Below are positions 20,763 to 29,366 of a DNA stretch of 64,000 nucleotides, in pieces. The position numbers and the translations under genes are program-made. The notes beneath the pieces are model-generated. The model saw nothing but the letters and a program-made list of their open reading frames with translations, was not told where the DNA came from and did not search any database. Origin of the DNA: an uncultured Gemmatimonadota bacterium (GTDB lineage Bacteria; Gemmatimonadota; Gemmatimonadetes; Longimicrobiales; Longimicrobiaceae); NCBI GenBank assembly GCA_902805735.1, contig CADCTW010000243.1, positions 1 to 64,000 on the forward strand, read 5' to 3'. How positions within the stretch are numbered: the stretch's first letter is position 1; each line of letters starts with the position of its first letter.

Positions 20763-22060
20763 AATTTTTCTTCCCCGACAGCCTCGACTTGGTCGATCCG
20801 AGCTTTGACTTCGGTTCCGAAACTCGGAACGAGTTCAGGATTCCGCAGCGCGACGATGCGTACGCGCACGAGGTGTTCGCTGAGCCACCGTTCGACGGTA
20901 TGCTGGTGTCAAAGGCGATTGTGGACGGATCACCGATCGGCGGCAGTAAGTACACCCTGGGGCAGCGGCATCGGCTCTTCCGGTGTGGTATCCGGGAGTT
21001 CCTCCGCTTGGACGAACGCCCAGGCAGCCGTCGACTCGCCACGATGGGAGACTGTGGCGCCTTCACGTACGTGCGCGAGGAGTACCCGCCCTACTCGGTG
21101 GACGAGGTGCTGCAATTCTACACGCGCTGTGGGTTCGACCTAGGCGTATCCGTGGACCACGTCATCCTCGATTACTTCCCCGAGGCCGACCAGCTCGAGC
21201 TGGGTGGATCGCTGCAGGCTCCTGCACGTGCGGCGAAGCTTTCCGAGGGGCGCAAGCGCCAGCAGGTCACGCTTGACTTGGCCGACGAATTCCTGCGTAC
21301 CCACCGGTCACAGCGGTGTCGATTCCACCCCGTGGGCGTCGCGCAGGGGTGGAGTCCCGCGTCGTATGCAAAGGCGGTCGAAGCCCTCCAGAACATGGGG
21401 TACCGGACGATTGCGCTCGGGGGCATGGTGCCGCTCCGTACCGTGGACATCCTCGCCTGCCTTGAGGCGGTCTCCGCGGTGCGCCACCCCGACACTCGTT
21501 TCCACCTCCTAGGTGTGACGCGGTGCGAGCACGTTCTCGAGTTCAAACGCTTCGGCGTGACGAGCTTTGACAGCACTATGCCGCTTCTGCAGGCGTTCAA
21601 GGACGCCAAGGACAACTACCACACGCTCGACCGGACGTACGTCGCGGTGCGGGTTCCGCAGGTGGAGCGGAATCCGAAGTTGCTACGCTACATCGGGGCG
21701 GGCATCATCGACCAGAGCGTGGCTCGGCGCCTTGAGCAGGAGTGCCTCCGGGCTCTCGCGGACTACGACGCTGGGCGTGTGCCCGTGGACGCGGCGCTGG
21801 AACCTGTCCTCGCGTACGAACAAATCCACGACGAAGGAATGGACCGGAGCCAGTCCTACCGCGAGGTCCTAGAAGACCAGCCGTGGAAGCGCTGCCCGTG
21901 CGACGTTTGCAGGACGTTGGGGATACACGTAATCATCTTCCGCGGTTCGGACCGAAATCGGCGCCGCGGGTTCCACAACCTAACCGTGCTGTACGAGCGG
22001 CTCCACTACGAACTGGCGGGGAAGAAAACCCGCCCGGCGAAGCTGGTGGCCGTACCGTGA
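20759..22060 (+). CDS. dpdA: TGT-like DNA transglycosylase DpdA
   Basis: MGDCGAFTYVREEYPP (TGT catalytic Asp region), PVGVAQGWSPASYAKAVEALQNMGYRTIALGGM, Zn site CPCDVC...H. Confidence 0.85.
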   Translation: MKFFFPDSLDLVDPSFDFGSETRNEFRIPQRDDAYAHEVFAEPPFDGMLVSKAIVDGSPIGGSKYTLGQRHRLFRCGIREFLRLDERPGSRRLATMGDCGAFTYVREEYPPYSVDEVLQFYTRCGFDLGVSVDHVILDYFPEADQLELGGSLQAPARAAKLSEGRKRQQVTLDLADEFLRTHRSQRCRFHPVGVAQGWSPASYAKAVEALQNMGYRTIALGGMVPLRTVDILACLEAVSAVRHPDTRFHLLGVTRCEHVLEFKRFGVTSFDSTMPLLQAFKDAKDNYHTLDRTYVAVRVPQVERNPKLLRYIGAGIIDQSVARRLEQECLRALADYDAGRVPVDAALEPVLAYEQIHDEGMDRSQSYREVLEDQPWKRCPCDVCRTLGIHVIIFRGSDRNRRRGFHNLTVLYERLHYELAGKKTRPAKLVAVP

Positions 22061-22083
22061 GCCGGCCGACTAGAGAGGACTCG

Positions 22084-23235
22084 ATGCCAGACGCCACCGT
22101 GCTGCGCCTGCCCGCCCTGGAGATCCGGCAGGGGCGGGACCGTGTGCTCTACAGCTTCGCGGTGGACGGCAAGCTCCTGCCGCAGTTCACCACAATCTCG
22201 CGCGTTCACCGCAATTCCGACCACGAGATTCGCGGTTACCAGCGCCCAGAGGTGATCTCCCACATCGGGGAGATTCGGACGTACCTCGAGTCCGAAGATC
22301 CGATGATCCCCAATTCGATCGTTGTCGCCTTCGACGGCCGCGTCACATTCGAGCCGGCGGACGTGCAGCCGCTCGGACCTGGCTACAGCCGGTTCGGAGT
22401 CCTCTGCATCCCCATGGATCCCTCCCTCCCGGATGAGCAGAAGCCCGGGTGGATCGTTGATGGGCAGCAACGCTCCGCAGCCATCCGGGAGGCCCAGATT
22501 GACCGCTTTCCGATCAACGTGACAGCGTTCGTCACCGACAATGCTCAGGAGCAGGTGGAGCAGTTCATCCTGGTGAACTCGACCAAGCCGCTGCCCAAGG
22601 GGTTGATCTACGAGCTGCTCCCCGGGACCGAGTCTCGGCTTCCGAGTCCCCTCCAGCGCCGGCGCTTTCCTGCGCTCCTATTGGAGAGGCTCAACCTCGA
22701 CGAGGATTCGCCGTTTTTCGGTATGATCCAGACGCCTACGAATCCGGACGGGGTGGTGAAGGACAACTCGGTGCTGCGGATGCTGGAGAACAGCCTGACC
22801 GAAGGGGCCCTGCACCGCTTCCGCGATCCGCGGACCGGGCGGGGGGATGTCGAATCCATGCTCACCCTTCTCAAGCGGTTCTGGACTGCGGTCGCGGACA
22901 CCTTCCCGGAGGCGTGGGGTGAGAAGCCCCGTGATTCGCGCTTGATGCACGGCGCGGGCATCGTCAGCGTGGGCTTTCTCATGGACGCTGCCGCTGAGAG
23001 GTACCTGGACGATGGGATCCCGGACACGGCAAACTTTCGGGCCGAGTTGGACCCGCTGCGGCAGGTCTGCCGGTGGACCTCAGGGTATTGGGACTTCGGG
23101 CCAGGCCTGCAGCGGAAGTGGAACGAGGTGCAGAACACGTCCAAGGACATCATGCTGCTCGCAGATTACCTGCTGGAGGAGTACCGGGAGCGGGTATGGA
23201 GTCCCACGCGCTTCCGGAAGCTTGGAGCAGGTTGA
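22084..23235 (+). CDS. dpdB: DGQHR-domain (DndB-like) protein DpdB
   Basis: VDGQQRSAAIREAQIDRFPINVTAFVTDNAQEQVEQFILVNSTKPLPKGLIYELLP. Confidence 0.75.
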   Translation: MPDATVLRLPALEIRQGRDRVLYSFAVDGKLLPQFTTISRVHRNSDHEIRGYQRPEVISHIGEIRTYLESEDPMIPNSIVVAFDGRVTFEPADVQPLGPGYSRFGVLCIPMDPSLPDEQKPGWIVDGQQRSAAIREAQIDRFPINVTAFVTDNAQEQVEQFILVNSTKPLPKGLIYELLPGTESRLPSPLQRRRFPALLLERLNLDEDSPFFGMIQTPTNPDGVVKDNSVLRMLENSLTEGALHRFRDPRTGRGDVESMLTLLKRFWTAVADTFPEAWGEKPRDSRLMHGAGIVSVGFLMDAAAERYLDDGIPDTANFRAELDPLRQVCRWTSGYWDFGPGLQRKWNEVQNTSKDIMLLADYLLEEYRERVWSPTRFRKLGAG

Positions 23236-23264
23236 CCGTTCGGCTCCTCTGGAGTACACGAATG

Positions 23265-23295
23265 CGCGGCCCGGAAGCGATGCTTCCGGGCCGCG
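23265..23295 (+). terminator. 14-bp hairpin after dpdB
   Basis: cgcggcccggaagc gat gcttccgggccgcg. Confidence 0.75.
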
Positions 23296-23362
23296 AACCG
23301 TTCCCCGCAACGACCAACCCGCGCAGAAAAAGGTATGACATACCTCATACCCATATGCCCCA

Positions 23363-23899
23363 ATGTCCGAAGATCTGAAACCGCCCAGAGTGCCCTCTCC
23401 CCGTCGGCTACTCATCGTATCAATCTCCAACCACAGTCCATTCCCTGTTGAGCCCGCCCCCGCGTGGTCCCGTTGCACTGAGGGGGTGTTCCGGTTGCTG
23501 GCCCGTGCACGACGAGCGGGAATGTGGCCAGCTGATACCGACCTCGCCATTCTCTGTCCACGCAACGGCTTGCTTGATCCAGAAGCCATGGTCGGACCAA
23601 CCACGGCCGCGATGACCCAGGAGCACGCGCAGTCGCTCCGGCACTTGGTGCACCGGCAGTTGCACGAGCGGCTTGTCGCGCGCGGCTACAGTGAGCTCCT
23701 GGTCTGGGTCGACGAAGCGTGGCTGCCCGCCCTGCGGCTCACCCCGGCTTGGCTTCCGGACGGCTTGGAACTCAGAGTTGCAGCCGGTCCCGCAACCCAG
23801 CGGATTGCGCTCCTCCGTCGGTGGGTCGTGGACGTCAAAGCACCAAGTAACTCTGGGCAGGGACACATGCCCGCTACCGACTCCGATCGGCCACGCTGA
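23363..23899 (+). CDS. Short degenerate YaaA/DUF6884-like protein
   Basis: LLIVSISNHSPFPVEP...LAILCPRNGLLDPEAMVGP resembles the LLIV(S/A)CSKSK...ILSAKYGLLDPD...P layout. Confidence 0.4.
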   Translation: MSEDLKPPRVPSPRRLLIVSISNHSPFPVEPAPAWSRCTEGVFRLLARARRAGMWPADTDLAILCPRNGLLDPEAMVGPTTAAMTQEHAQSLRHLVHRQLHERLVARGYSELLVWVDEAWLPALRLTPAWLPDGLELRVAAGPATQRIALLRRWVVDVKAPSNSGQGHMPATDSDRPR

Positions 23900-24941
23900 A
23901 ATCGCGGAAATCCCCTGTCCGTTCGGCCTCCAAGAAGCCTCCGTACCCAGTGTCAAAGATGGTATCCGTGAATCGGCTCTGGTCAATGGGAATCCCGTGC
24001 TCGCATATCTCGTCCGGAACGAGCCCGTGATTGACGAACAGGTGCGGGTTCGGGACGAATTGATCGCTGGTGAGGTCGCGCACTCCGATGATGAAGTGCG
24101 GAAGCAGCGCTCCTTTGACGGCGACCTCCTGTTGCGCCGGGAACAGGCCAAAGAGCGGCGGGGAAGGCAGTCCTACTGATCTCACCTGGTCGTCCGCATT
24201 CGTGGAGTGCCAGGGTAGTACGGCGAAGTTTTCGAATGGGCGCGGGATGAAGTAGTGGATAACCCACGGTTCGAGGTTCCTACCCTGGTACCCGCGTGCA
24301 AACTGCCGTCCTGTATCGGGACGCATGGAGGTCGAGACGAGGGGAGATCCCGCGCTCACCCCCGGCTGTCCTGCCGTGTGCGCGAAGTACAGGTAGTAGT
24401 CTCGGACGCGCAAACGTGAACGGCCCGTGAGCGAGCCCACGACGCGGACGAAGTGGTCGCGGTTCGACGCATTCTCGAAGTAGGTAAGGAACGCTGTAGA
24501 ACAATGCATGCCGACGAACGATCTGCGGCGCGGGTGGACGCACGCTGCGGCCACGCGGTCGAAGAGGAACGCCAGCACCTCGTCGCTCGTGTCGTTCACG
24601 CTACTCAGGTAGTCCCTTGCGTCCGGATACTGGCCTCCGCCGGTATGGTAGCGGCGTGCCTTCACGCCGAATAGGAAGAGCCGCTCGCGGGTTTCACCTT
24701 CGTCGGGCCCACGAGCAGATCGGTGCAGCAGACCGCGGATGTATCCCGCGTGGTTTCCGCGGTATACACGCAGAAGGTCACGAGCGCGCATCTTCTCGGT
24801 GAGCAGGGCCAAGAACTCGCCGAACCATTCCGCGTCCTGCATATGGAGGGGATCCCCTGCGATGTCTGTGAGTTGCATTCCAGTTTGGTCGCGTCGAAGA
24901 GGCATAGTTTGTGATCGTCTGTCAAACGGCGTGAATTGCAC
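23874..24941 (-). CDS. ADP-ribosyltransferase-like protein (putative effector)
   Basis: R-S-E-like layout: RVYRGN (Arg), SPLVSTSM (STS), FPAQQEVAVKGALLPHFIIGV (Q-x-E-like). Confidence 0.5.
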   Translation of the reverse strand: MQFTPFDRRSQTMPLRRDQTGMQLTDIAGDPLHMQDAEWFGEFLALLTEKMRARDLLRVYRGNHAGYIRGLLHRSARGPDEGETRERLFLFGVKARRYHTGGGQYPDARDYLSSVNDTSDEVLAFLFDRVAAACVHPRRRSFVGMHCSTAFLTYFENASNRDHFVRVVGSLTGRSRLRVRDYYLYFAHTAGQPGVSAGSPLVSTSMRPDTGRQFARGYQGRNLEPWVIHYFIPRPFENFAVLPWHSTNADDQVRSVGLPSPPLFGLFPAQQEVAVKGALLPHFIIGVRDLTSDQFVPNPHLFVNHGLVPDEICEHGIPIDQSRFTDTIFDTGYGGFLEAERTGDFRDFSVADRSR

Positions 24942-25141
24942 TGTCTGGGCGTGTGGCGGTAATCTGCATCAGCGCGCTGGCAAGGTGCTCATGGTGGATG
25001 CTTCCGAGCTCGTCCGGTACGGGACGCACTGGTCCGGCGGTGGCGCCCGCAGTGACATCTTCAACCCGTCCGTGAGCGGCTTCCTGCTTGACCTTGTAAG
25101 GGCATTCGCGTCCCGATCCGCCCAGCCGCAAATTAGACGAG

Positions 25142-25173
25142 GGGGGTGCGCGCCATCGCAGGCGCGCACCCCC
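25142..25173. terminator. 13-bp GC-rich hairpin
   Basis: gggggtgcgcgcc atcgca ggcgcgcaccccc. Confidence 0.7.
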
Positions 25174-25600
25174 TTGGTGTCGACCCGCGACCCGCGACCC
25201 GCGACCCGCACCGGCGAACGGCGGGGGCGTTCGCCCTACCAGCCCCGCTGCTCCTGCTCCTCACGGTTTGCTTGGTCCGCGTCGTATGCGTCGTTGTTGG
25301 GGTTCATTACGTCGCTCCGGTCATCGTTGGACGACCGGCCCTCCGAACTGCCGCCCCGATCCTCGCCCGCTCCGCCGCTCCCATCGCGCTGCTGGTCCAT
25401 GGCTCCCCTCAGGTGCGCGGTTTCTGAAAAAGTGGCACGTTGTGCTTGGAGCACGAACCGCGCCGGGATTGCGTCGCGAGCCCTAACCCGGTGTTCTGCC
25501 CTCCGGGGTGCCGCGTCCGCGTCCTTGATGGATAGAGGCAGCAATCGAGCGACGTCATGTACTCCGTGACAGCCGGATATAGCCAGCACTGGAGAACTCG

Positions 25601-25993
25601 ATGCGCGAACCGATCACGCAGGATCGGAGTGGTGAGACTCGTGTGGTGGACTTGGAGCCCTACATGGACGAGCTGCGCGTGTGCATTGGTCGGGACCACG
25701 GGGCACGTGCGCGCGAGAACACGGGACTCGACCGGCTGGACTTCGACCTTTCCGTGGGGCGGGTGCTAGTCCTCGTCCCTACGGACGCGTGGGACGTGTC
25801 AAGCGCCTTCTGGATGGGGATGTTCGGCCCGTCGGTTCGACGCCTCGGGGCAGCTGGCTTCCGCGCCCGCTACGAGTTCCGCGGTGGGATCCACCGCGAG
25901 GATGTCGAGGCAGGAATCGAGGAAGCGCTACTCGAGCAGGATCCCCTCGCTGGGAGCCCAGCTGCGGATCCCCCCAGGCACCCGTGGGGGTGA
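25601..25993 (+). CDS. Small STAS-like (DUF4325-like) protein
   Basis: RVLVLVPTDAWDVSSAFWMGMFGPSVRRLGAAGFRARYEFRG. Confidence 0.35.
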   Translation: MREPITQDRSGETRVVDLEPYMDELRVCIGRDHGARARENTGLDRLDFDLSVGRVLVLVPTDAWDVSSAFWMGMFGPSVRRLGAAGFRARYEFRGGIHREDVEAGIEEALLEQDPLAGSPAADPPRHPWG

Positions 25994-26027
25994 CCGAGCA
26001 CGTCGCAAGCCCCGCTGTGCCCGTGGA

Positions 26028-26648
26028 CTATCGGCCCAGCGCTCTCCACCCATCGCTGGCCAGGACCAGGGTCAGCGAGTCCTCCGCTGGGGCGGTGCGG
26101 GTGGCGAGTTCGCGCTCGACGTACGGGAACTGACGCCGGAGCTCGGCGTCTTCGGCCCAGGACGCAGCCTCGCGCAGCCGACGCAGGTAGGTGACTTTCG
26201 TGGTGACCTGCCCCAGTCCTTCGGCGGCCTCGGTCCAGCGCACCACCCCTGCAACCTCCGCCGTCCCGTAACAGAACGCCCCCACAGGACGTGTGGGGTC
26301 CCATCGGCCCGCCGGGAAGGTCCGGTAAGCCTTTTGGCCTGATTCCGTGAGCGAGTACCGGGTTCCCACCTCTCCAGGCTCGGGTGCCATCATCCCCAGC
26401 CGCACCATCGTACGCAGGCGCCCTACAAGGGCGCCGTACTCCCGAGACATCCCGCCCGCGTCTGGCAGGTCCGCCGGCAGCATCCAGGCGGGCTCGCCCA
26501 CGCATCTCGGGTTCTCCGCGAGGTGCGCATTGATGGCAGGCCTGAAGTTCGCCTCCGACGGGGTACGTGGGTCCGCCGCCCGAGCGCACGCTCCGCTTAC
26601 CGGGAGCAGCAGGGCAAGCACCGCTCGCCGCGCAGCGCGCCCGCTCAC
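26028..26648 (-). CDS. Secreted/lipoprotein of unknown function
   Basis: GTG start overlapping the upstream stop (GTGA); N-terminus VSGRAARRAVLALLLPVSGACARA is signal-like. Confidence 0.6.
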   Translation of the reverse strand: MSGRAARRAVLALLLPVSGACARAADPRTPSEANFRPAINAHLAENPRCVGEPAWMLPADLPDAGGMSREYGALVGRLRTMVRLGMMAPEPGEVGTRYSLTESGQKAYRTFPAGRWDPTRPVGAFCYGTAEVAGVVRWTEAAEGLGQVTTKVTYLRRLREAASWAEDAELRRQFPYVERELATRTAPAEDSLTLVLASDGWRALGR

Positions 26649-27055
26649 TTGCACACCTGCGGGGCCTGCACGTCGGAGGTGTACGTCCCGTCCGCCGTGT
26701 CGAACACGCGAAGCCGGTACTGGTAGCAGGCGTAGTCCGCGTGCGACGAGAGCTTGGCGAGCACCGCTGGATCGGAGACCACCGACTGCCCAGGGCGGAT
26801 GTTCTGGATGAGCGTGACGCCCTGGTCCACCACTACCGTGCCGCGCAGCACCTGGATGTCCAGTTGCACGTTGTCCGCGGTCGCAGAGCCGCGGTTCGCG
26901 ACGGTGAACGTGAACGCGGGGAATCCATCCGCGTACGTGACGGGTGTGACCGCAGCCACCTCGATGCGCGGGGCCGCTTTGGAGCTGGTTGAGTCCCCAC
27001 CGCAGGCGGACAGGAGAGCGGGGAGGGTGAGCGTCAGGATTCGGAAACGGGACAT
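26645..27055 (-). CDS. Lipoprotein with CARDB-like beta domain
   Basis: MSRFRILTLTLPALLSACGGDS lipobox; VANRGSATADNVQLDIQV. Confidence 0.7.
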   Translation of the reverse strand: MSRFRILTLTLPALLSACGGDSTSSKAAPRIEVAAVTPVTYADGFPAFTFTVANRGSATADNVQLDIQVLRGTVVVDQGVTLIQNIRPGQSVVSDPAVLAKLSSHADYACYQYRLRVFDTADGTYTSDVQAPQVCK

Positions 27056-27192
27056 CGATACTCGGGTGTAAGGGGGAGCAAAGCCACGCGTGGACGAGGG
27101 GCCGCTTGCCCATACGCCCGGGTAGCGGTATCCTGCCGCGTGTACTCAACGATATTGTAGTCGGATTTTAGTCAGAAGCGGCCGGGGGAGCA

Positions 27193-27564
27193 ATGCTCCC
27201 TAGCCGCGTCGTCTCCTTGCCCCGCCTCCGCGAGGCCGCCCAGGCGCGCGCGGAGGCTTCGTCGCGTCGTGCCGTCGCCCGCGAGATCGGCGTCACACCG
27301 CGCGGTCTCGACGTGTTCCTCGGCGGCGCCAAGCCCCACCCCAAGACACTGGAGAAGCTGCTCCGCTGGTACAGGGAGCAGATCGAGGACGCGGAGGGTC
27401 CGCCCATCTCGGAGGCGGAGGCGCTCCGTGTCCTCCTGCGTTTCGTGCCGGAGGACCTCCGCCCCGACGCCGCCGTCCGAACGGTCGGGTTCCTCCGCGG
27501 ATTGGCGGAGGAGGCCGGTGTTCGGCTACCGGACAGATTGGACGGCGAGCCACAAGAAGCCTGA
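27193..27564 (+). CDS. Small HTH-like regulator
   Basis: SSRRAVAREIGVTPRGLDVFLGGAKPHPKTLEKLLRWY. Confidence 0.55.
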   Translation: MLPSRVVSLPRLREAAQARAEASSRRAVAREIGVTPRGLDVFLGGAKPHPKTLEKLLRWYREQIEDAEGPPISEAEALRVLLRFVPEDLRPDAAVRTVGFLRGLAEEAGVRLPDRLDGEPQEA

Positions 27565-27571
27565 CCGGAGA

Positions 27572-27600
27572 GGGGCTCCCGCGCACCGCGCGGGAGCCCC
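27572..27600. terminator. 13-bp hairpin
   Basis: ggggctcccgcgc acc gcgcgggagcccc. Confidence 0.75.
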
Positions 27601-27753
27601 TCCGACTATGATCCGGCTACAATGGTGGCAAAAGGGCCGGTCTTGTGTCCCCCGGGGGAACGCAGGCCGGCCCACTTTTGTGCATCCTTCAGGATCGCCT
27701 GCGCTGCCGTGGGCGCAGAACCGATCCTCGCTGTTCGGGCGACCCGGAGACGC

Positions 27754-28407
27754 ATGGAGCCATCCCGCCCCGCCGACCCCACCCCCCTCTCCGTCCTCGC
27801 CGCGGCTGCGAACGCTGGCGACGCCACGGCACTAGAGCACCTGCTCCTGCGCCTCCACGTCCCCGTTCACCGGTTCTACCGGTCGTGGCTGTTCGCCCAT
27901 GTCGACCGCGAGGAGGTGGCGCGGGACCTCGCGCAGGAGGCGCTGCTGCGGATCGCCACCCGGCTTGCGCGGTGCCGTGCCACCTCGGACGGAACCCTCG
28001 TCGCCTGGTGCCTGGTGGTCGCCCGCAGCGCGGGCCTGGACTACTTGCGCCGCGGGCGCGCCGAACGCGACGCCCGCGCTTTCGCGGAAGAGGTCGAAGC
28101 GCTCGGCGGCGGAGCAGGGACAGGGTCCGAGCTCACCGCCGGGCTGGAGATCGTGCTGCGCATCCTGGGTGAGACGATGGACCGCGAGTCCGACGAGTCT
28201 CACGCCCTGCTGGCGGAGCGAGCGCGGGCCGCAGGGTCATGGGGCGAGACGGCTGCGGCGGCGGGACTCGGGGTGCCGGCCGCCCGCCGGCGCTTCCAGC
28301 GCACGATCGGCCGCCTCCGGGCGCGGGTACTGCGCGCCCTTGAGAGCCTTCCTCCCGACGAGCGCTCCGCAGCGCTGGAGTGGCTGCAGCGCGCCGCCCG
28401 CCGCTGA
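27754..28407 (+). CDS. Sigma-70 family (ECF-like) factor 1
   Basis: DREEVARDLAQEALLRIATRL...VARSAGLDYLRRG; region-4-like GVPAARRRFQRTIGRLRARVLR. Confidence 0.7.
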   Translation: MEPSRPADPTPLSVLAAAANAGDATALEHLLLRLHVPVHRFYRSWLFAHVDREEVARDLAQEALLRIATRLARCRATSDGTLVAWCLVVARSAGLDYLRRGRAERDARAFAEEVEALGGGAGTGSELTAGLEIVLRILGETMDRESDESHALLAERARAAGSWGETAAAAGLGVPAARRRFQRTIGRLRARVLRALESLPPDERSAALEWLQRAARR

Positions 28408-28424
28408 TGCACCGCGCGGCCGAT

Positions 28425-29366
28425 TCACCGGGGGTCCAGCGGGACGGCCCACACCCGATCCGAGTAGCGGACGCGGGCGCCGTAGGTCTGACGGTCCCAA
28501 CCCGGTCGGCCGCCGTAGATCCGCTCCTCCAGCCATCGGCACTCCGCGGCAGCCGCAGCTTCGTCGGCATCCAGGTACCACCCGCGGAGCCGGCCGCGCT
28601 CCCCGCCGCTCCACCGGTACCCCCGCGCCCGCAGCGCATCCTTGTGGCGGAAAGGCGCGTCGGCAGCCCAGACGCGCGCAGTGCGCCGCCGACAGGACCG
28701 GAGGAGGGCCGACATGGGGAGCTCGCCCGAGGGGAGCGGGGTGGCGAGCAGGTGCACGCCCGCTCGGCAGTCCTCGTCGGCGCGGTGCCCGTCGAAGAAC
28801 TCCCCGCACGATTTCCAGAGCAGGAACTCGAGCTTTGCGGAGGAGAACCCTGATGCCGCCCACGGCACCTCCGCCATGGAGCACGCCCAGGGGCGGTCGG
28901 CGAAGGCGGCGAAGCGTCGCTCCAGGAACGGACGGTCAAAAGCTGCATTGTGGGCGACCACCAGACCTGCCGACGCGGCATGGGCGGCCACCGCGGCGTC
29001 GTCCAGGCACCTGCCCGCGACGTCCGCGTCCCTGATCCCCGTGAGGGCGGTGATCTCGGCCGGAACCGGGCGGCCCGGATCCTCGAACCCGACCCACGGC
29101 TCGTGGACGCGGACGATCGCTCCATCCTCCGCTGCGTACTCGAACGGCACCAGGGCGAGCTGGATGATGCGGTCCTGCTCGACGTCGAGGCCGGTCGTCT
29201 CCACGTCGGCGAAGAGGGCGCGAACCTTGGGCTGGCCCCCATCCTCGGCGTACTGCTCGCGGGGCCGGAACCGCGCCAGAACGCGGTACTGTCCCGTGGA
29301 ACGGAGGACGTCCGCGATCCGGTCCAGAGCGTTGTCCGGGCCGGGAAGTGTAACGCCGGCCATCAC
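28425..29366 (-). CDS. DnaQ-like 3'-5' exonuclease with C-terminal extension
   Basis: ALFADVETTGLDVEQDRIIQLALVPF, LVVAHNAAFDRPFLERRF, HRADEDCRAGVHLL; extension [18 protein letters not shown]. Confidence 0.85.
   Translation of the reverse strand: MMAGVTLPGPDNALDRIADVLRSTGQYRVLARFRPREQYAEDGGQPKVRALFADVETTGLDVEQDRIIQLALVPFEYAAEDGAIVRVHEPWVGFEDPGRPVPAEITALTGIRDADVAGRCLDDAAVAAHAASAGLVVAHNAAFDRPFLERRFAAFADRPWACSMAEVPWAASGFSSAKLEFLLWKSCGEFFDGHRADEDCRAGVHLLATPLPSGELPMSALLRSCRRRTARVWAADAPFRHKDALRARGYRWSGGERGRLRGWYLDADEAAAAAECRWLEERIYGGRPGWDRQTYGARVRYSDRVWAVPLDPR

Noticed and set aside
25181-25208. 4 x 7-bp tandem repeat (cgacccg) as a regulatory iteron
   Set aside because: Short, GC-rich and intergenic; most likely replication slippage.
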